Origin: Achromobacter insolitus
GTDB lineage: Bacteria; Pseudomonadota; Gammaproteobacteria; Burkholderiales; Burkholderiaceae_B
Direction: 5' to 3'
DNA length: 64,000 bases
NCBI RefSeq assembly: GCF_002209555.1
Contig: NZ_NJIF01000002.1
Coordinates: 806,001-870,000, forward strand
In this document: positions 27,461 to 36,092 of the stretch, piece after piece
Layout of the letters: every line of letters starts with the position of its first letter
How positions within the stretch are numbered: position 1 is the first letter of the stretch
Made by a program: the position numbers and the translations under genes
The notes under the pieces: generated by a model
Seen by the model: only the letters and a program-made list of their open reading frames with translations
Told to the model about the DNA's origin: nothing
Database searches by the model: none

Positions 27461-29941
27461 TCAGCCCCGGGCCGGGAAGGGCGCAGTAAAGCGGCGCAGC
27501 CGCAGCGCGTTGCTCAGGACGAACACGCTGGACAGGGCCATCGCGCCTGCCGCGAATACCGGCGACAGCAGACTGCCGTTTACCGGGTAGAGCAGGCCCG
27601 CCGCGACCGGGATCAAGGCTACGTTGTAGGCGAACGCCCAGAACAGGTTTTGCTTGATGTTGCGTATCGTGGCCTTGGACAGGGCGATAGCGTTGGGCAC
27701 GCCGCCCAGGTCGCCCGACATGAGCACGACGTCGGCCGCCTCGATGGCGATGTCCGTGCCAGTGCCTATGGCCAGGCCCACGTCCGCTTCGGCCAGAGCC
27801 GGCGCATCGTTGATGCCGTCGCCTACATAGGCGATGGGGCCGTATTGCTGCTTCAGGCGCTGCACGGCCTCGACCTTGCCGTCGGGCAGCACTTCCGCCA
27901 CGACTTCATCAATGCCGAGCTGGCGGGCGATGGCCTCGCCGGTGCGGCGGTTGTCGCCCGTGATCATGGCGACCTTCAGGCCCAGGTCATGCAGGGCGCG
28001 GATGGCGGCTGCCGTGGTTTCCTTGATGGGATCCGCCACGGCAATCATCGCGGCCAGCTTGCCGTTGATAGCGGCGTACAGCGGCGTCTTGCCTTCGTCG
28101 CCCAGGCGCGCGGCGTCCGCGCCGAAGGGTTCTACGCTCAGGCCCAGCTCGCGCATGAAGCGGTCGGCCCCGATTTCGACCAGCTCGCCGTCCACCCGGG
28201 CGCTTACGCCAAAGCCGGTGATCGATTCGAACTGCGAAATCGCGCCCAGCGCAATAGCCTCGGCGCGCGCCGCGTCCACGATGGCCTGCGCGATCGGGTG
28301 TTCGGACTTGGCTTCGACGGTGGCGACCTTGCCCAGCACCTCAGCGCGTTCGAAGCCCTGTGCAACGATCAGGTCGGTCAGCTCGGGACGGCCCTTGGTC
28401 AGCGTGCCGGTCTTGTCCACGGCCACGACCTGGGCGTCCTTCAGGGATTGCAGCGCTTCGCCCTTGCGGAACAGCACACCCATCTGCGCGGCGCGTCCAG
28501 TGCCCACCATGATCGAGGTCGGCGTGGCCAGACCCATGGCGCAGGGGCAGGCGATGATCAACACGGCGACGGCGTTGACCAGGGCGAAGGTCAGGGCGGG
28601 CTCGGGGCCGAACGCCAGCCAGATGATGAAGGTCGCCACGGCGGCCGCCATGACGGCAGGCACGAACCACATGGTGATGCGGTCCACCAGGGCCTGGATC
28701 GGCAGCTTGGACCCCTGCGCCTGCTCAACCATGCGGATGATCTGCGCCAGCACCGTGTCATTGCCGACCTTGGTCGCGCGGAACGTCAGCGCGCCGTTCT
28801 GGTTCACGGTGCCGCCGACGACCTCGGAGCCCGGCTGCTTTTCGACCGGAACGGGCTCTCCGCTGATCATGGATTCATCGATAAAGCTGTTGCCTTCCAC
28901 AACTTCGCCGTCCACGGGGATGCGCTCGCCGGGGCGGACTTCGATCAGATCGCCTGCCACCACTTCCTCGATGGCAAGCTCCAGCGTGGAGCCATTGCGC
29001 ACGACGCGAGCGGTCTTGGCTTGCAAGCCCAGCAGTCGCTTGATCGCTTCGGAGGTGTTGCCCTTGGCGCGGGCTTCCATGTAGCGGCCAAGCAGAATCA
29101 GCGCCACGATGACGGCGGCGGCCTCGTAATAGACGTTGACCGTGCCGGCAGGGAGCAGTCCGGCCGCGAAGGTGGCCACCACCGAATAGGCATAGGCGGC
29201 GGAGGTACCCACCGCCACCAACGAGTTCATATCGGGGGCGGCGCGCAGCAGCGCGGGTATGCCTTTTTTAAAGAAGCGCAGGCCGGGGCCGAACAGTACG
29301 ATGCTGGCCAGCACGAATTGCAGATACCAGCTGTTTTGCGTGCCGATGGTCTCTGCAATAACGTGGTGGAACGCCGGCACGATGTGCGCGCCCATTTCCA
29401 GGATGAACACGGGCAGCGCGAAAATCGTGGCGATGGTCAGGGAACGCTTGAGCGACTGCAGCTCGGCGGCCTGGCGTTCGGCCACGGCGTCGGTGTCGCT
29501 GGCTTCGGCGGCCAGGGGCTTGGCTTCGTAGCCTGCCTTGGCCACCGCCTGGATCAAGGCGCTGGCGGGCACGCCGCCCGTCGCGGTGACGCTGGCGCGT
29601 TCGGTGGCGAGGTTGACGGTGGCGTTGCTGACGCCTGGCACGGCCTTCAGCGCTTTTTCGACGCGTCCCACGCAGGAGGCGCAGGTCATGCCGGTGACCG
29701 ACAGTTCGACCGTGCTTTCGGCGACTGCGTAGCCCGCCTTCTGCACCGCCTGCACGGCGGCCGCGACGTCCGGCGCCCCTGCAAACGTGATGTCGGCGCG
29801 TTCGGTCGCCAGGTTGACGCTGGCCTGGTTGACGCCCGGCACGGCCTTCAAGGCCTTTTCGACCCGGCCCACGCACGATGCGCAGGTCATGCCTTCGATG
29901 GGCAGGCTGACCGCGACGCTGTCTGCTGGGATGGCACTCAT
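27461..29941 (-). CDS. copA: copper-translocating P1B-type ATPase with two HMA domains
   Basis: An 826-residue inner-membrane cation pump. Two N-terminal metal-binding domains each carry GMTCASC (about residues 17-23 and 84-90). The transmembrane CPC is at 465-467, the phosphorylated aspartate in DKTGT at 509, with SEHPIAQ and GDGINDAP downstream. These are features of Cu(I)-exporting CopA. It is preceded by CAAGGAGCGGAT and by a promoter with a 19-base spacer (29984-30014) typical of MerR/CueR activation. It is at the distal end of the copper locus but has its own promoter. Confidence 0.95.
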   Translation of the reverse strand: MSAIPADSVAVSLPIEGMTCASCVGRVEKALKAVPGVNQASVNLATERADITFAGAPDVAAAVQAVQKAGYAVAESTVELSVTGMTCASCVGRVEKALKAVPGVSNATVNLATERASVTATGGVPASALIQAVAKAGYEAKPLAAEASDTDAVAERQAAELQSLKRSLTIATIFALPVFILEMGAHIVPAFHHVIAETIGTQNSWYLQFVLASIVLFGPGLRFFKKGIPALLRAAPDMNSLVAVGTSAAYAYSVVATFAAGLLPAGTVNVYYEAAAVIVALILLGRYMEARAKGNTSEAIKRLLGLQAKTARVVRNGSTLELAIEEVVAGDLIEVRPGERIPVDGEVVEGNSFIDESMISGEPVPVEKQPGSEVVGGTVNQNGALTFRATKVGNDTVLAQIIRMVEQAQGSKLPIQALVDRITMWFVPAVMAAAVATFIIWLAFGPEPALTFALVNAVAVLIIACPCAMGLATPTSIMVGTGRAAQMGVLFRKGEALQSLKDAQVVAVDKTGTLTKGRPELTDLIVAQGFERAEVLGKVATVEAKSEHPIAQAIVDAARAEAIALGAISQFESITGFGVSARVDGELVEIGADRFMRELGLSVEPFGADAARLGDEGKTPLYAAINGKLAAMIAVADPIKETTAAAIRALHDLGLKVAMITGDNRRTGEAIARQLGIDEVVAEVLPDGKVEAVQRLKQQYGPIAYVGDGINDAPALAEADVGLAIGTGTDIAIEAADVVLMSGDLGGVPNAIALSKATIRNIKQNLFWAFAYNVALIPVAAGLLYPVNGSLLSPVFAAGAMALSSVFVLSNALRLRRFTAPFPARG

Positions 29942-29983
29942 ATCCGCTCCTTGAAAACTTGGAATCTGCTGCTGATGATTGGC

Positions 29984-30014
29984 ACTATAAAGATTCCAAT
30001 GATGTCAAGGTCAA
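29984..30014 (-). promoter_or_regulatory. CueR/MerR-type promoter of the copper ATPase gene
   Basis: Read on the minus strand, TTGACC (30014-30009) and TATAGT (29989-29984) are separated by exactly 19 bases. MerR-family activators require this over-long spacer. The left half-site GACCTTGAC matches the known CueR operator; the right half GGAATCTTT is less conserved. The start codon is 42 bases downstream of the -10. No cueR gene is in the window. Confidence 0.75.
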
Positions 30015-30101
30015 GCGTTTGCGTATCGAAGGCTGTCCGGGGGACGGAGGGGAGCGGCCGCGGTAACGCTGCCTACCGCGTTAAATAAAGGGACGGGTCA
30101 A

Positions 30102-30123
30102 GGCGCCGCCGTCTGGCGGCGCC
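30102..30123 (-). terminator. hairpin downstream of copB
   Basis: GGCGCCGCC and GGCGGCGCC pair over 9 bases around a GTCT loop, 9 bases beyond the copB stop at 30132. On the minus strand it is followed at a distance by a T-rich stretch. It probably ends the cupredoxin-oxidase-copB transcript. Confidence 0.55.
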
Positions 30124-30131
30124 GGCCGGGC

Positions 30132-31247
30132 TCAGAACCAGATACGCACGCCTGCCAGGATGGCGCGTTCGGAACGGCTTTCTCCAGCTTCGCTGGCGTA
30201 GCTGGCCGTCTTGCCGAACTTGCGTCCGAACGACACGCCCACATACGGTGCGAATTCGCGCGTCACTTCGTAGCGCAACCGCAGGGACAGCGATGCGTCC
30301 GATAGGCCGGAGCCCACGCCCCGGGCTTCGTCGTTCTTGCCATGCAAGCTGGCTTCGATCTCGGGCGTGAAGATCAGCCGCTGGGTGAGGAGCACGTCAT
30401 ATTCCGCCTTCAGCGCCAGCGCCGTCCTCCCGGATCCGCCGACATAGCCGGTGATCTCGGTCTCGATGCCGTAAGGCGCGACCCCCTGCACCCCGAATGC
30501 CGCCCAATTGCGCTTCGGGCCCGCGCCGAAATCGCGCCGCGCGCCCAATTGCAGATCCCAGAACGGGGAGATGGTGTGGCTCCAGAAGGCTTCTATCTTG
30601 GCGTCCGTGCTGCCATTCAGGCGATCGCCTTCGCTCTTGATCCACAGCTTGTTCAGGTCCCGGCCGATCCAGAATTGGCCGTCCCATTGCAGGCTGGTCT
30701 GCTCATTGCGGTCATAGGCCACTCCAAGCTTGTCGAACAACAGATGGCTGGTGACGACGTTGTCCATCATGTGCGGATGGATGCGGTAGGCGGCGTAGCG
30801 TTGCTCCGTGCTGCCGTCGCTGGATGGCAGGGAACCCACCGGCGGGCCTTTACGCGAAGATTCGTCCATGCCGGGCATGGAGCCGTGGTCCATGCCTTTC
30901 ATCGAACCATGATCCATGCCCGGCATCGAACCATGATCCATGCCTTGCATGGAACCGTGGTCCATGCCTTGCATGGAACCGTGGTCCATGCCTTTCATCG
31001 AACCGTGGTCCATGCCCTGCATCGAGCCGTGGTCCATGTCTTTCTTCGGGGCTGCGGCGGAGCCCTGCTTCGAACCCTGTTCCATGCCCGGCATCGAGCC
31101 ATGATCCATGCCCGGCATCGACCCGTGGTCCATGCCGTCCATCTTTCCGGCCGGCGTCTGCGCCAGGGCCAGTCCGGACGCGGCGCAAAGGAGGGCGGCG
31201 CCCGCGACGAGCCCGGGCCAGTGTTTTCTGGATGTCGTTGTTCTCAT
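30132..31247 (-). CDS. copB: copper resistance protein B (outer-membrane CopB/PcoB)
   Basis: A 371-residue exported protein. A signal peptide ends SGLALAQ. Residues 39-126 are a His/Met-rich segment built from 8-residue MDHGSMxG repeats. The C-terminal half is the CopB beta-barrel domain (RYAAYRIHPHMMDNVVTSHLLFDKLGV onward in short segments) ending in an aromatic RIWF. CopB/PcoB binds copper and works with the CopA oxidase at the outer membrane. It begins 9 bases after the oxidase stop, hence the same operon. Confidence 0.92.
   Translation of the reverse strand: MRTTTSRKHWPGLVAGAALLCAASGLALAQTPAGKMDGMDHGSMPGMDHGSMPGMEQGSKQGSAAAPKKDMDHGSMQGMDHGSMKGMDHGSMQGMDHGSMQGMDHGSMPGMDHGSMKGMDHGSMPGMDESSRKGPPVGSLPSSDGSTEQRYAAYRIHPHMMDNVVTSHLLFDKLGVAYDRNEQTSLQWDGQFWIGRDLNKLWIKSEGDRLNGSTDAKIEAFWSHTISPFWDLQLGARRDFGAGPKRNWAAFGVQGVAPYGIETEITGYVGGSGRTALALKAEYDVLLTQRLIFTPEIEASLHGKNDEARGVGSGLSDASLSLRLRYEVTREFAPYVGVSFGRKFGKTASYASEAGESRSERAILAGVRIWF
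30870..31133 (-). repeat. 24-base tandem repeats encoding MDHGSM[PQK]G in copB
   Basis: Eleven consecutive 8-codon units can be aligned in copB codons 39-126. Nine are MDHGSM followed by P, Q or K and G. The third and fourth units (MEQGSKQG, SAAAPKKD) have degenerated and split the array into two and seven copies. Each intact unit offers one His and two Met for copper. Confidence 0.9.
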
Positions 31248-31256
31248 ATTTCCCTC

Positions 31257-33098
31257 CTATTCCACGACGACCGCGCGGAACATGCCGGCCTCCATGTGGA
31301 ACAGCAAGTGGCAGTGATAGGCCCAGTTGCCGCGCGCATCCGCGCTGACGCGGTAGGTGAGGCGCTGTGCCGGGTTCAGGCTGATCGTGTGCTTGCGCAC
31401 CTGGAAGTTGCCCTCGGCGGACTCCAGGTCGCTCCACAGGCCATGCAGGTGGATGGGGTGCGTCATCATGGTGTCGTTGACCAATACGAAGCGCACGCGT
31501 TCGCCGTACTTGAGGACGATAGGTTTCGCCTCGGTGAACTTCAGTCCGTTGAACGACCACATGTAACGGTCCATGTTGCCGGTCAGGTGCAATTCAATCT
31601 CGCGGGTCGGCGGGCGGTTGTCCGCGGGCTCGACCATGGAGTGCAGGTCGGCATAGGTCAGCACGCGGCGGCCGTTGTTGCGCAGCCCCACGCCCGGATC
31701 GTCCAGACGTGTCGAGACGATGTCGGGAACCATGGAATTGGCGGGGCTGTATTCGGCGGGGTAAGGATGCTTGATCTCGACCATGCCGCCTTCGTTGCCG
31801 CCGGCGCCATGGTTCATGCCGGCATGATTCATGCCAGCCATGCCTGCGTGGTTCATGCCTCCCATGGAGCCATGGTCCATGCCGCCTTGCGTCCCCGTGT
31901 TCATCGCGCCTTGAGCGCCATGGTCCATGCCCCCCGCCTGCGAGCCGCCCATGTCCATGCCGGGCATGTCATGCGCCATGCCCATGTCCATCATGGTCAG
32001 CACCTGCACGGGATCCAGCGCCGGGATCTCGGCCTGCATGCCTTCGCGTGGCGCCAGCGTGCCGCGGGCGTAGCCGGAGCGGTCCATGGCCTGCGAGAAG
32101 ATCGTATAGGCGCGCTCGTCCTGCGGTTCGACGATGACGTCATAGGTCTCGGCCACGGCGATGCGGAACTCTTCCACCTCCACGGGGCGCACTGCCAGGC
32201 CGTCGGCGGCCACCACCGTCATCTTCAGGCCGGGGATGCGCACGTCGAAGTAGGTCATGGCCGACCCGTTGATGAAGCGCAGGCGGATACGTTCGCCCGG
32301 GCGGAACAGGCCGGTCCAGTTGCCGGCGGGCGACTTGCCATTGGTAAGAAAGGTGTAGGTCGCGCCGGAGACGTCGGCCAGATCGGTCTGGTTCATGCGC
32401 ATCTTCTGCCACATGAGCCGCTCGTTCAGCGCGTTCTTCCAACCGGATTTCTCGGCATCGTCGATCAGGCTGCCGACGGTGGGCTGGATATAGTTGTAAT
32501 AGTCGGGCATCACCTTGAGCTTGCGGAACACGCTCATGGGATCTTCGTCGGTCCAGTCGGATAGCAGGACGACGTAGTCGCGGTCGGCGCGCACCGGGTC
32601 CGGGCGCTTCGGGTCGATCACGATGGCGCCGTAAAGCCCGGTCTGCTCCTGGAAGCCCGAATGGCTGTGATACCAGTAGGTTCCGCTCTGGCGCACGTCG
32701 AACTGGTAGGTGAAGGTTTCGCCGGGGGCGATGCCGGGAAAGCTCAGGCCAGGGACTCCGTCCATTTCCGTCGGCAGAATAATGCCGTGCCAATGGATCG
32801 ATGTGTCCTCTCGCAGCCGGTTGGTGACGCGCAGGGTGACGCGGTCGCCCTCGCGCCAGCGCAGAATGGGTGCGGGCAGCGTGCCGTTGACCGTGGTCGC
32901 TATGCGAGGGGCGCCTGTGAGGTTGGCAGGTGTTTCGCCGATCTCGAGGTTGAACTCCGTGCCCGTTAGCTCGGACGGCCTGCCCGAGCCGGATTGCGCC
33001 CACGAGACCGGACTCCACAGGCCCATGCCGGCCAGCGCGCCGCCCGTGGCCAGGCCCTGCACAAACCGGCGGCGCGGATTCGAAACTGCTCTACTCAT
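31257..33098 (-). CDS. pcoA: periplasmic multicopper oxidase of the CopA/PcoA type
   Basis: A 613-residue oxidase. A Tat signal (NPRRRFVQG) with cleavage near SWAQ exports it folded. Copper ligands are seen in HWHGIILP, WYHSHSGFQ, HPIHLHGL and HCHLLFHMEAGM, the full set for one type-1 and one trinuclear centre. Between about residues 370 and 450 lies a Met/His/Gly-rich insert (MDMG, MDHG, MNHAG units) typical of CopA for extra copper. It oxidises Cu(I) to less toxic Cu(II). It is also called copA in the Pseudomonas cop system; pcoA is used here to separate it from the ATPase. Confidence 0.95.
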   Translation of the reverse strand: MSRAVSNPRRRFVQGLATGGALAGMGLWSPVSWAQSGSGRPSELTGTEFNLEIGETPANLTGAPRIATTVNGTLPAPILRWREGDRVTLRVTNRLREDTSIHWHGIILPTEMDGVPGLSFPGIAPGETFTYQFDVRQSGTYWYHSHSGFQEQTGLYGAIVIDPKRPDPVRADRDYVVLLSDWTDEDPMSVFRKLKVMPDYYNYIQPTVGSLIDDAEKSGWKNALNERLMWQKMRMNQTDLADVSGATYTFLTNGKSPAGNWTGLFRPGERIRLRFINGSAMTYFDVRIPGLKMTVVAADGLAVRPVEVEEFRIAVAETYDVIVEPQDERAYTIFSQAMDRSGYARGTLAPREGMQAEIPALDPVQVLTMMDMGMAHDMPGMDMGGSQAGGMDHGAQGAMNTGTQGGMDHGSMGGMNHAGMAGMNHAGMNHGAGGNEGGMVEIKHPYPAEYSPANSMVPDIVSTRLDDPGVGLRNNGRRVLTYADLHSMVEPADNRPPTREIELHLTGNMDRYMWSFNGLKFTEAKPIVLKYGERVRFVLVNDTMMTHPIHLHGLWSDLESAEGNFQVRKHTISLNPAQRLTYRVSADARGNWAYHCHLLFHMEAGMFRAVVVE

Positions 33099-33140
33099 GC
33101 TCTATCTCCCCGGTAGCCGGACCGGCATCCCGGCAGTGGA

Positions 33141-33629
33141 TTACTTGACGGAAACCGCGCCCTTCATGCCGGCCGGGTAGTGCCCAGGTTCGAGGCAGGC
33201 GAAGGCGACGCTTCCCGCCTTATCGAACGTCCAGACGATGTCGCCGGCCTTGCCTGCTTCCAGGGACACGGAATTCGGCTCTTCGTGGCGCATGCCGGGA
33301 TCGTTGAGCATCATCTGGTAGTGGCTGTCCAGGTCCGACTTGGTGCCCAGCACCATCTCGTGGCGGATCTTGCCCGAATTGGTGACCTTGAAGCGGATGG
33401 TCTCGCCGGCCTTGACGTCTATCTTGTCCGGCGTGAAGCGCATGGCGTCGGTCATGTCGACGACAACCGTGCGCGAGACCTTGGCGGGGTTGCCGGGCTT
33501 GCCGATGGCGGCGGCTTCATGGCCGCCGCCGTGGCTCGCACCGTGGCCGGGCGCGCCGATGGCGCCGAAGGAAAGCAAAAAGGCGCTCGCAGCGACGGCG
33601 CCTTGCGCGAGTATCACCAGTTTTTTCAT
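33141..33629 (-). CDS. periplasmic cupredoxin-domain copper protein
   Basis: A 162-residue exported protein. The signal peptide ends SFGAIGAPG, followed by a short His/Gly-rich stretch. The cupredoxin domain has a His in KIRHEMV and the cluster CLEPGHYPAGM, together giving the His-Cys-His-Met set of a type-1 copper site. It may carry copper or electrons for the neighbouring oxidase. It is the first gene of the cupredoxin-oxidase-copB operon, 77 bases downstream of copS, with a CopR-like box at the copS stop. Confidence 0.9.
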   Translation of the reverse strand: MKKLVILAQGAVAASAFLLSFGAIGAPGHGASHGGGHEAAAIGKPGNPAKVSRTVVVDMTDAMRFTPDKIDVKAGETIRFKVTNSGKIRHEMVLGTKSDLDSHYQMMLNDPGMRHEEPNSVSLEAGKAGDIVWTFDKAGSVAFACLEPGHYPAGMKGAVSVK

Positions 33630-33705
33630 GCGTATCCTCTAGACTCGAATTGGGGGTAGAGGCGCCACTTTAGTGACGCGCTCCACACCGCAACCTGTCG
33701 GGAGG

Positions 33706-33721
33706 ATTACTTTCCTGTAAT
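33706..33721 (-). promoter_or_regulatory. CopR-like box upstream of the cupredoxin-oxidase operon
   Basis: ATTACTTTCCTGTAAT forms an inverted repeat (ATTAC, 6 bases, GTAAT) overlapping the copS stop codon. It matches the pseudomonad cop box, roughly TTACA-N4-TGTAAT (recollection), with one mismatch. It sits 77-92 bases before the cupredoxin start, a plausible activator position. Confidence 0.6.
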
Positions 33722-35089
33722 GTTTGCCGACCGCGAGAGGGTGAATCCGACCTCGGTGCCCTGTCCGCCGCAGCGGGCAAAGGCGTTGCCGCCGTGCATG
33801 CGGGCGATGGCCCGTACGATGGCCAGGCCCAGGCCGTGACCGTCGGTGCGCTGGCTGCGGGCGTCGTCGCCCCGGTAGAAGCGGTCGAAGATGCGCGGCA
33901 GCGCCTGGGCGGCGATCGGCGCGCCGGGGTTCCTGACCCTGATTTCGACCTCGTCCTGCCGGGCGACGCAGTAGATGTCGATCCCGCGTCCGCGGGGCGT
34001 GGCCCGGATGGCATTGCTGAGCAGGTTGGCGATGGCGCGCCGCAACAGGCGCGGGTTGGCCATCAGGTTGGCGCCGCCGTGCGCGGTCAGGGATACGCCG
34101 GCTTCGTCCAGCGCTGCCTCGTAGTATTCGGCAACGCGGGCGACTTCCCGGCGCACGTCCACTTCCTGCAAGTCTCCGGCCGGCTCGCCGCCGTCGGCGC
34201 GGGCCAGGAACAGCATATCGTTGACCAGCGCTTTCAAGCCTTCGAGTTCTTCCAGGTTCGACTCCAGCACTTCGCGTAGTTCGTGCTCGGTGCGAGGAGA
34301 GGACAGCATGACCTCGGCGCCGCTGATCAGCGTGGCCAGCGGGGTGCGTAGTTCATGGGCCACGTCAGCATTGAAGCCCTCCATCTGCTGATATGCCGTT
34401 TGCACGCGGCCCAGCATGCCGTTGAAGGTGTGGGTGAATTCGCGCAGTTCGCGGTCGATGCCGTGCTCCGGCAGGCGCACTGCGAGATTGTCCGGCTGGA
34501 TGCGGGCAGCCTGCTGGGACAGGCGGCGAATGGGGAACAAGGAGCGCCGCACCGCCCACGCCGACAGCACCAGGGTGGCGCCAACCCACACGACGCAGAT
34601 CAGGATGAGCGCGGTCGCGAAGGCGTACAGGAATCTTGTGCCGGGGCCCAGGTTCACGGCCACGGTAAGTTCTGCGCCGGGCAGCACCGAGCCTTCCAGC
34701 GGCATGCGTAATCCGCGCATGTTCCAACCGTCCTGCGAGTGCAAACGGATCTCGGGCCCGGCTATCGTGCGCACGGCCACGGGCGGCGCATCGCCATAGA
34801 ACACGTTGCCGTCGGCAAGCGTGATCCACGTCTTGAGGTTGCCATGGCCGACCATGATGTTGTCCAGGGCGCTGCGCAGATCCTGCATCTGCGCGAGCGT
34901 GGCCTGCATGCCGACCAGGTGGTTGATGAGCTCCAGTTTGCCGGCGACCTCTGTGATTTCCTGGCGTTGCACCTCGCGCTTCAAGGCCCAGAACAGGGTG
35001 TATCCGGCAATGCTGGAGACCACCAGCGCAATGACGCCCAGCAGCAGCGTAAGCCGGATCTCCATGGACGGGATGCGGAGCGGCTTCAT
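33707..35089 (-). CDS. copS: heavy-metal sensor histidine kinase (CopS/CusS type)
   Basis: A 460-residue membrane kinase. Two transmembrane segments (about residues 11-32 and 155-180) flank a periplasmic sensor region. A HAMP linker, the H-box [13 protein letters not shown], the N-box [14 protein letters not shown] and the G-box [13 protein letters not shown] follow. It senses periplasmic copper and phosphorylates CopR. Its ATG overlaps the copR stop by 4 bases, so the pair is translationally coupled. Confidence 0.93.
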   Translation of the reverse strand: MKPLRIPSMEIRLTLLLGVIALVVSSIAGYTLFWALKREVQRQEITEVAGKLELINHLVGMQATLAQMQDLRSALDNIMVGHGNLKTWITLADGNVFYGDAPPVAVRTIAGPEIRLHSQDGWNMRGLRMPLEGSVLPGAELTVAVNLGPGTRFLYAFATALILICVVWVGATLVLSAWAVRRSLFPIRRLSQQAARIQPDNLAVRLPEHGIDRELREFTHTFNGMLGRVQTAYQQMEGFNADVAHELRTPLATLISGAEVMLSSPRTEHELREVLESNLEELEGLKALVNDMLFLARADGGEPAGDLQEVDVRREVARVAEYYEAALDEAGVSLTAHGGANLMANPRLLRRAIANLLSNAIRATPRGRGIDIYCVARQDEVEIRVRNPGAPIAAQALPRIFDRFYRGDDARSQRTDGHGLGLAIVRAIARMHGGNAFARCGGQGTEVGFTLSRSANITGK

Positions 35090-35760
35090 TTTTCGCGTAG
35101 TTCCAGCACGTAGCCCATGCCGCGCACGGTATGCAGCAGCTTCGTGGCGAACGGGTCGTCTATCTTCGCCCTCAGGCGCCGCACGGCCACTTCGATGACG
35201 TTGGTATCGCTATCGAAATTCATGTCCCAGACTTGTTCCGCAAGCACAGTCCTGGACAGCACCTGGCCATGGCGCCGCAACATCAGCGTCAGCAACGTGA
35301 ATTCCTTGGCGGTCAGGTCCAGGCGCATGCCGCCTCGTTGCGCCTTGCGCCGCGCCAGGTCGACTTCCAGGTCGGAAAGCTTGAGCAGTGTGGATTCCTG
35401 TCCGCGGCCGCGTCGCAGCAGGGCCTGGATGCGGGCAAGCAGCTCTGAAAAGGCGAACGGCTTGACGAGGTAGTCGTCCGCGCCGCCCTCCAGGCCGCGC
35501 ACCCGGTCTTCCACCTTGTCGCGGGCGGTCAGCATCAGCACCGGCGTTTCCTTGTGCTTGCGCAGCTCTGACAGCACGCCAAAGCCGTCGACGCCGGGCA
35601 GCATCACATCCAGAACCACTACGTCGTAGTCGCCCTCGAGAGCGGCGTGCCGTCCGTCGATGCCATCGCGCGCGATGTCGACCACGTAGTTCTGTTCGGT
35701 CAGTCCTTTGCGAACGTAGTCCGCGAGCTTTCTTTCATCTTCGATCAAGAGGATACGCAT
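35086..35760 (-). CDS. copR: OmpR-family response regulator (CopR/IrlR type)
   Basis: A 224-residue regulator. The receiver domain has the phosphoacceptor aspartate in VVLDVMLPG and the switch lysine in [10 protein letters not shown]-terminal winged helix ends [12 protein letters not shown] used the ATG at 35760 (MRILLIEDE), the normal N-terminus; a GTG at 35781 is an alternative. CopR activates copper-resistance operons. Its promoter region has a CopR-like box at 35776-35790, suggesting autoregulation. Confidence 0.92.
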   Translation of the reverse strand: MRILLIEDERKLADYVRKGLTEQNYVVDIARDGIDGRHAALEGDYDVVVLDVMLPGVDGFGVLSELRKHKETPVLMLTARDKVEDRVRGLEGGADDYLVKPFAFSELLARIQALLRRGRGQESTLLKLSDLEVDLARRKAQRGGMRLDLTAKEFTLLTLMLRRHGQVLSRTVLAEQVWDMNFDSDTNVIEVAVRRLRAKIDDPFATKLLHTVRGMGYVLELREK

Positions 35761-35775
35761 GGGGTCTCGCTTTCC

Positions 35776-35790
35776 TTGCACAAATGTAAT
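35776..35790. promoter_or_regulatory. CopR-like box upstream of copRS
   Basis: TTGCACAAATGTAAT fits TTACA-N4-TGTAAT with one substitution. A second TGTAAT half-site starts at 35807, 22 bases from the first at 35785, about two helical turns. The region lies between copR and the divergent small gene at 35884 and may control both. Confidence 0.55.
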
Positions 35791-35883
35791 GAGTCGGTCC
35801 GGCTTTTGTAATTGCCGACTGCGTAGAGTTCAGCGTGTCGGCCAAGTTCCCGCTTGGCGGCGCTGAAACACAAGGAGCGATCC

Positions 35884-36078
35884 ATGTACGTTCGAGAAAC
35901 CCCGGTTGCAGCCGTTGCCACGGCCGCGCTTTTGTCTCCGGTGCTGGCCCATGCGCGGCAGACCTTCGAACTCGCCAACGACGAAGTCGGCGTTGCGATG
36001 CATTATGCACCGGGCACGTTCGCGTGTGTACAAGCCCGGCAGAAACCAGCTTATCGGGCCGGCGCGTTCGGGGCCTGA
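35884..36078 (+). CDS. small exported protein divergent from copRS, probably truncated
   Basis: A 64-residue product with a signal-peptide-like start (VAAVATAALLSPVLAHA) and an AAGGAG ribosome binding site 6 bases from the ATG. The mature part begins RQTFELANDEVGVAMHYAPG, resembling short exported proteins of the DUF4148 kind in this family of bacteria (recollection). Those usually continue with an LTRxQV helix; here the last 17 residues do not look conserved. This suggests a decayed or frameshifted 3' end. Its position opposite copRS hints at copper-linked expression. Confidence 0.5.
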   Translation: MYVRETPVAAVATAALLSPVLAHARQTFELANDEVGVAMHYAPGTFACVQARQKPAYRAGAFGA

Positions 36079-36092
36079 GCAGACGCGCCGCC

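Noticed and set aside
27650-30088. 812-residue open frame opposite the copper ATPase
   Set aside because: Antisense shadow of a well-defined P-type ATPase; no motifs and poor initiation signals.
30870-31133. Regular repeats that could suggest a CRISPR array
   Set aside because: They are in-frame 24-base units coding MDHGSMxG in copB, with no spacers or cas genes.
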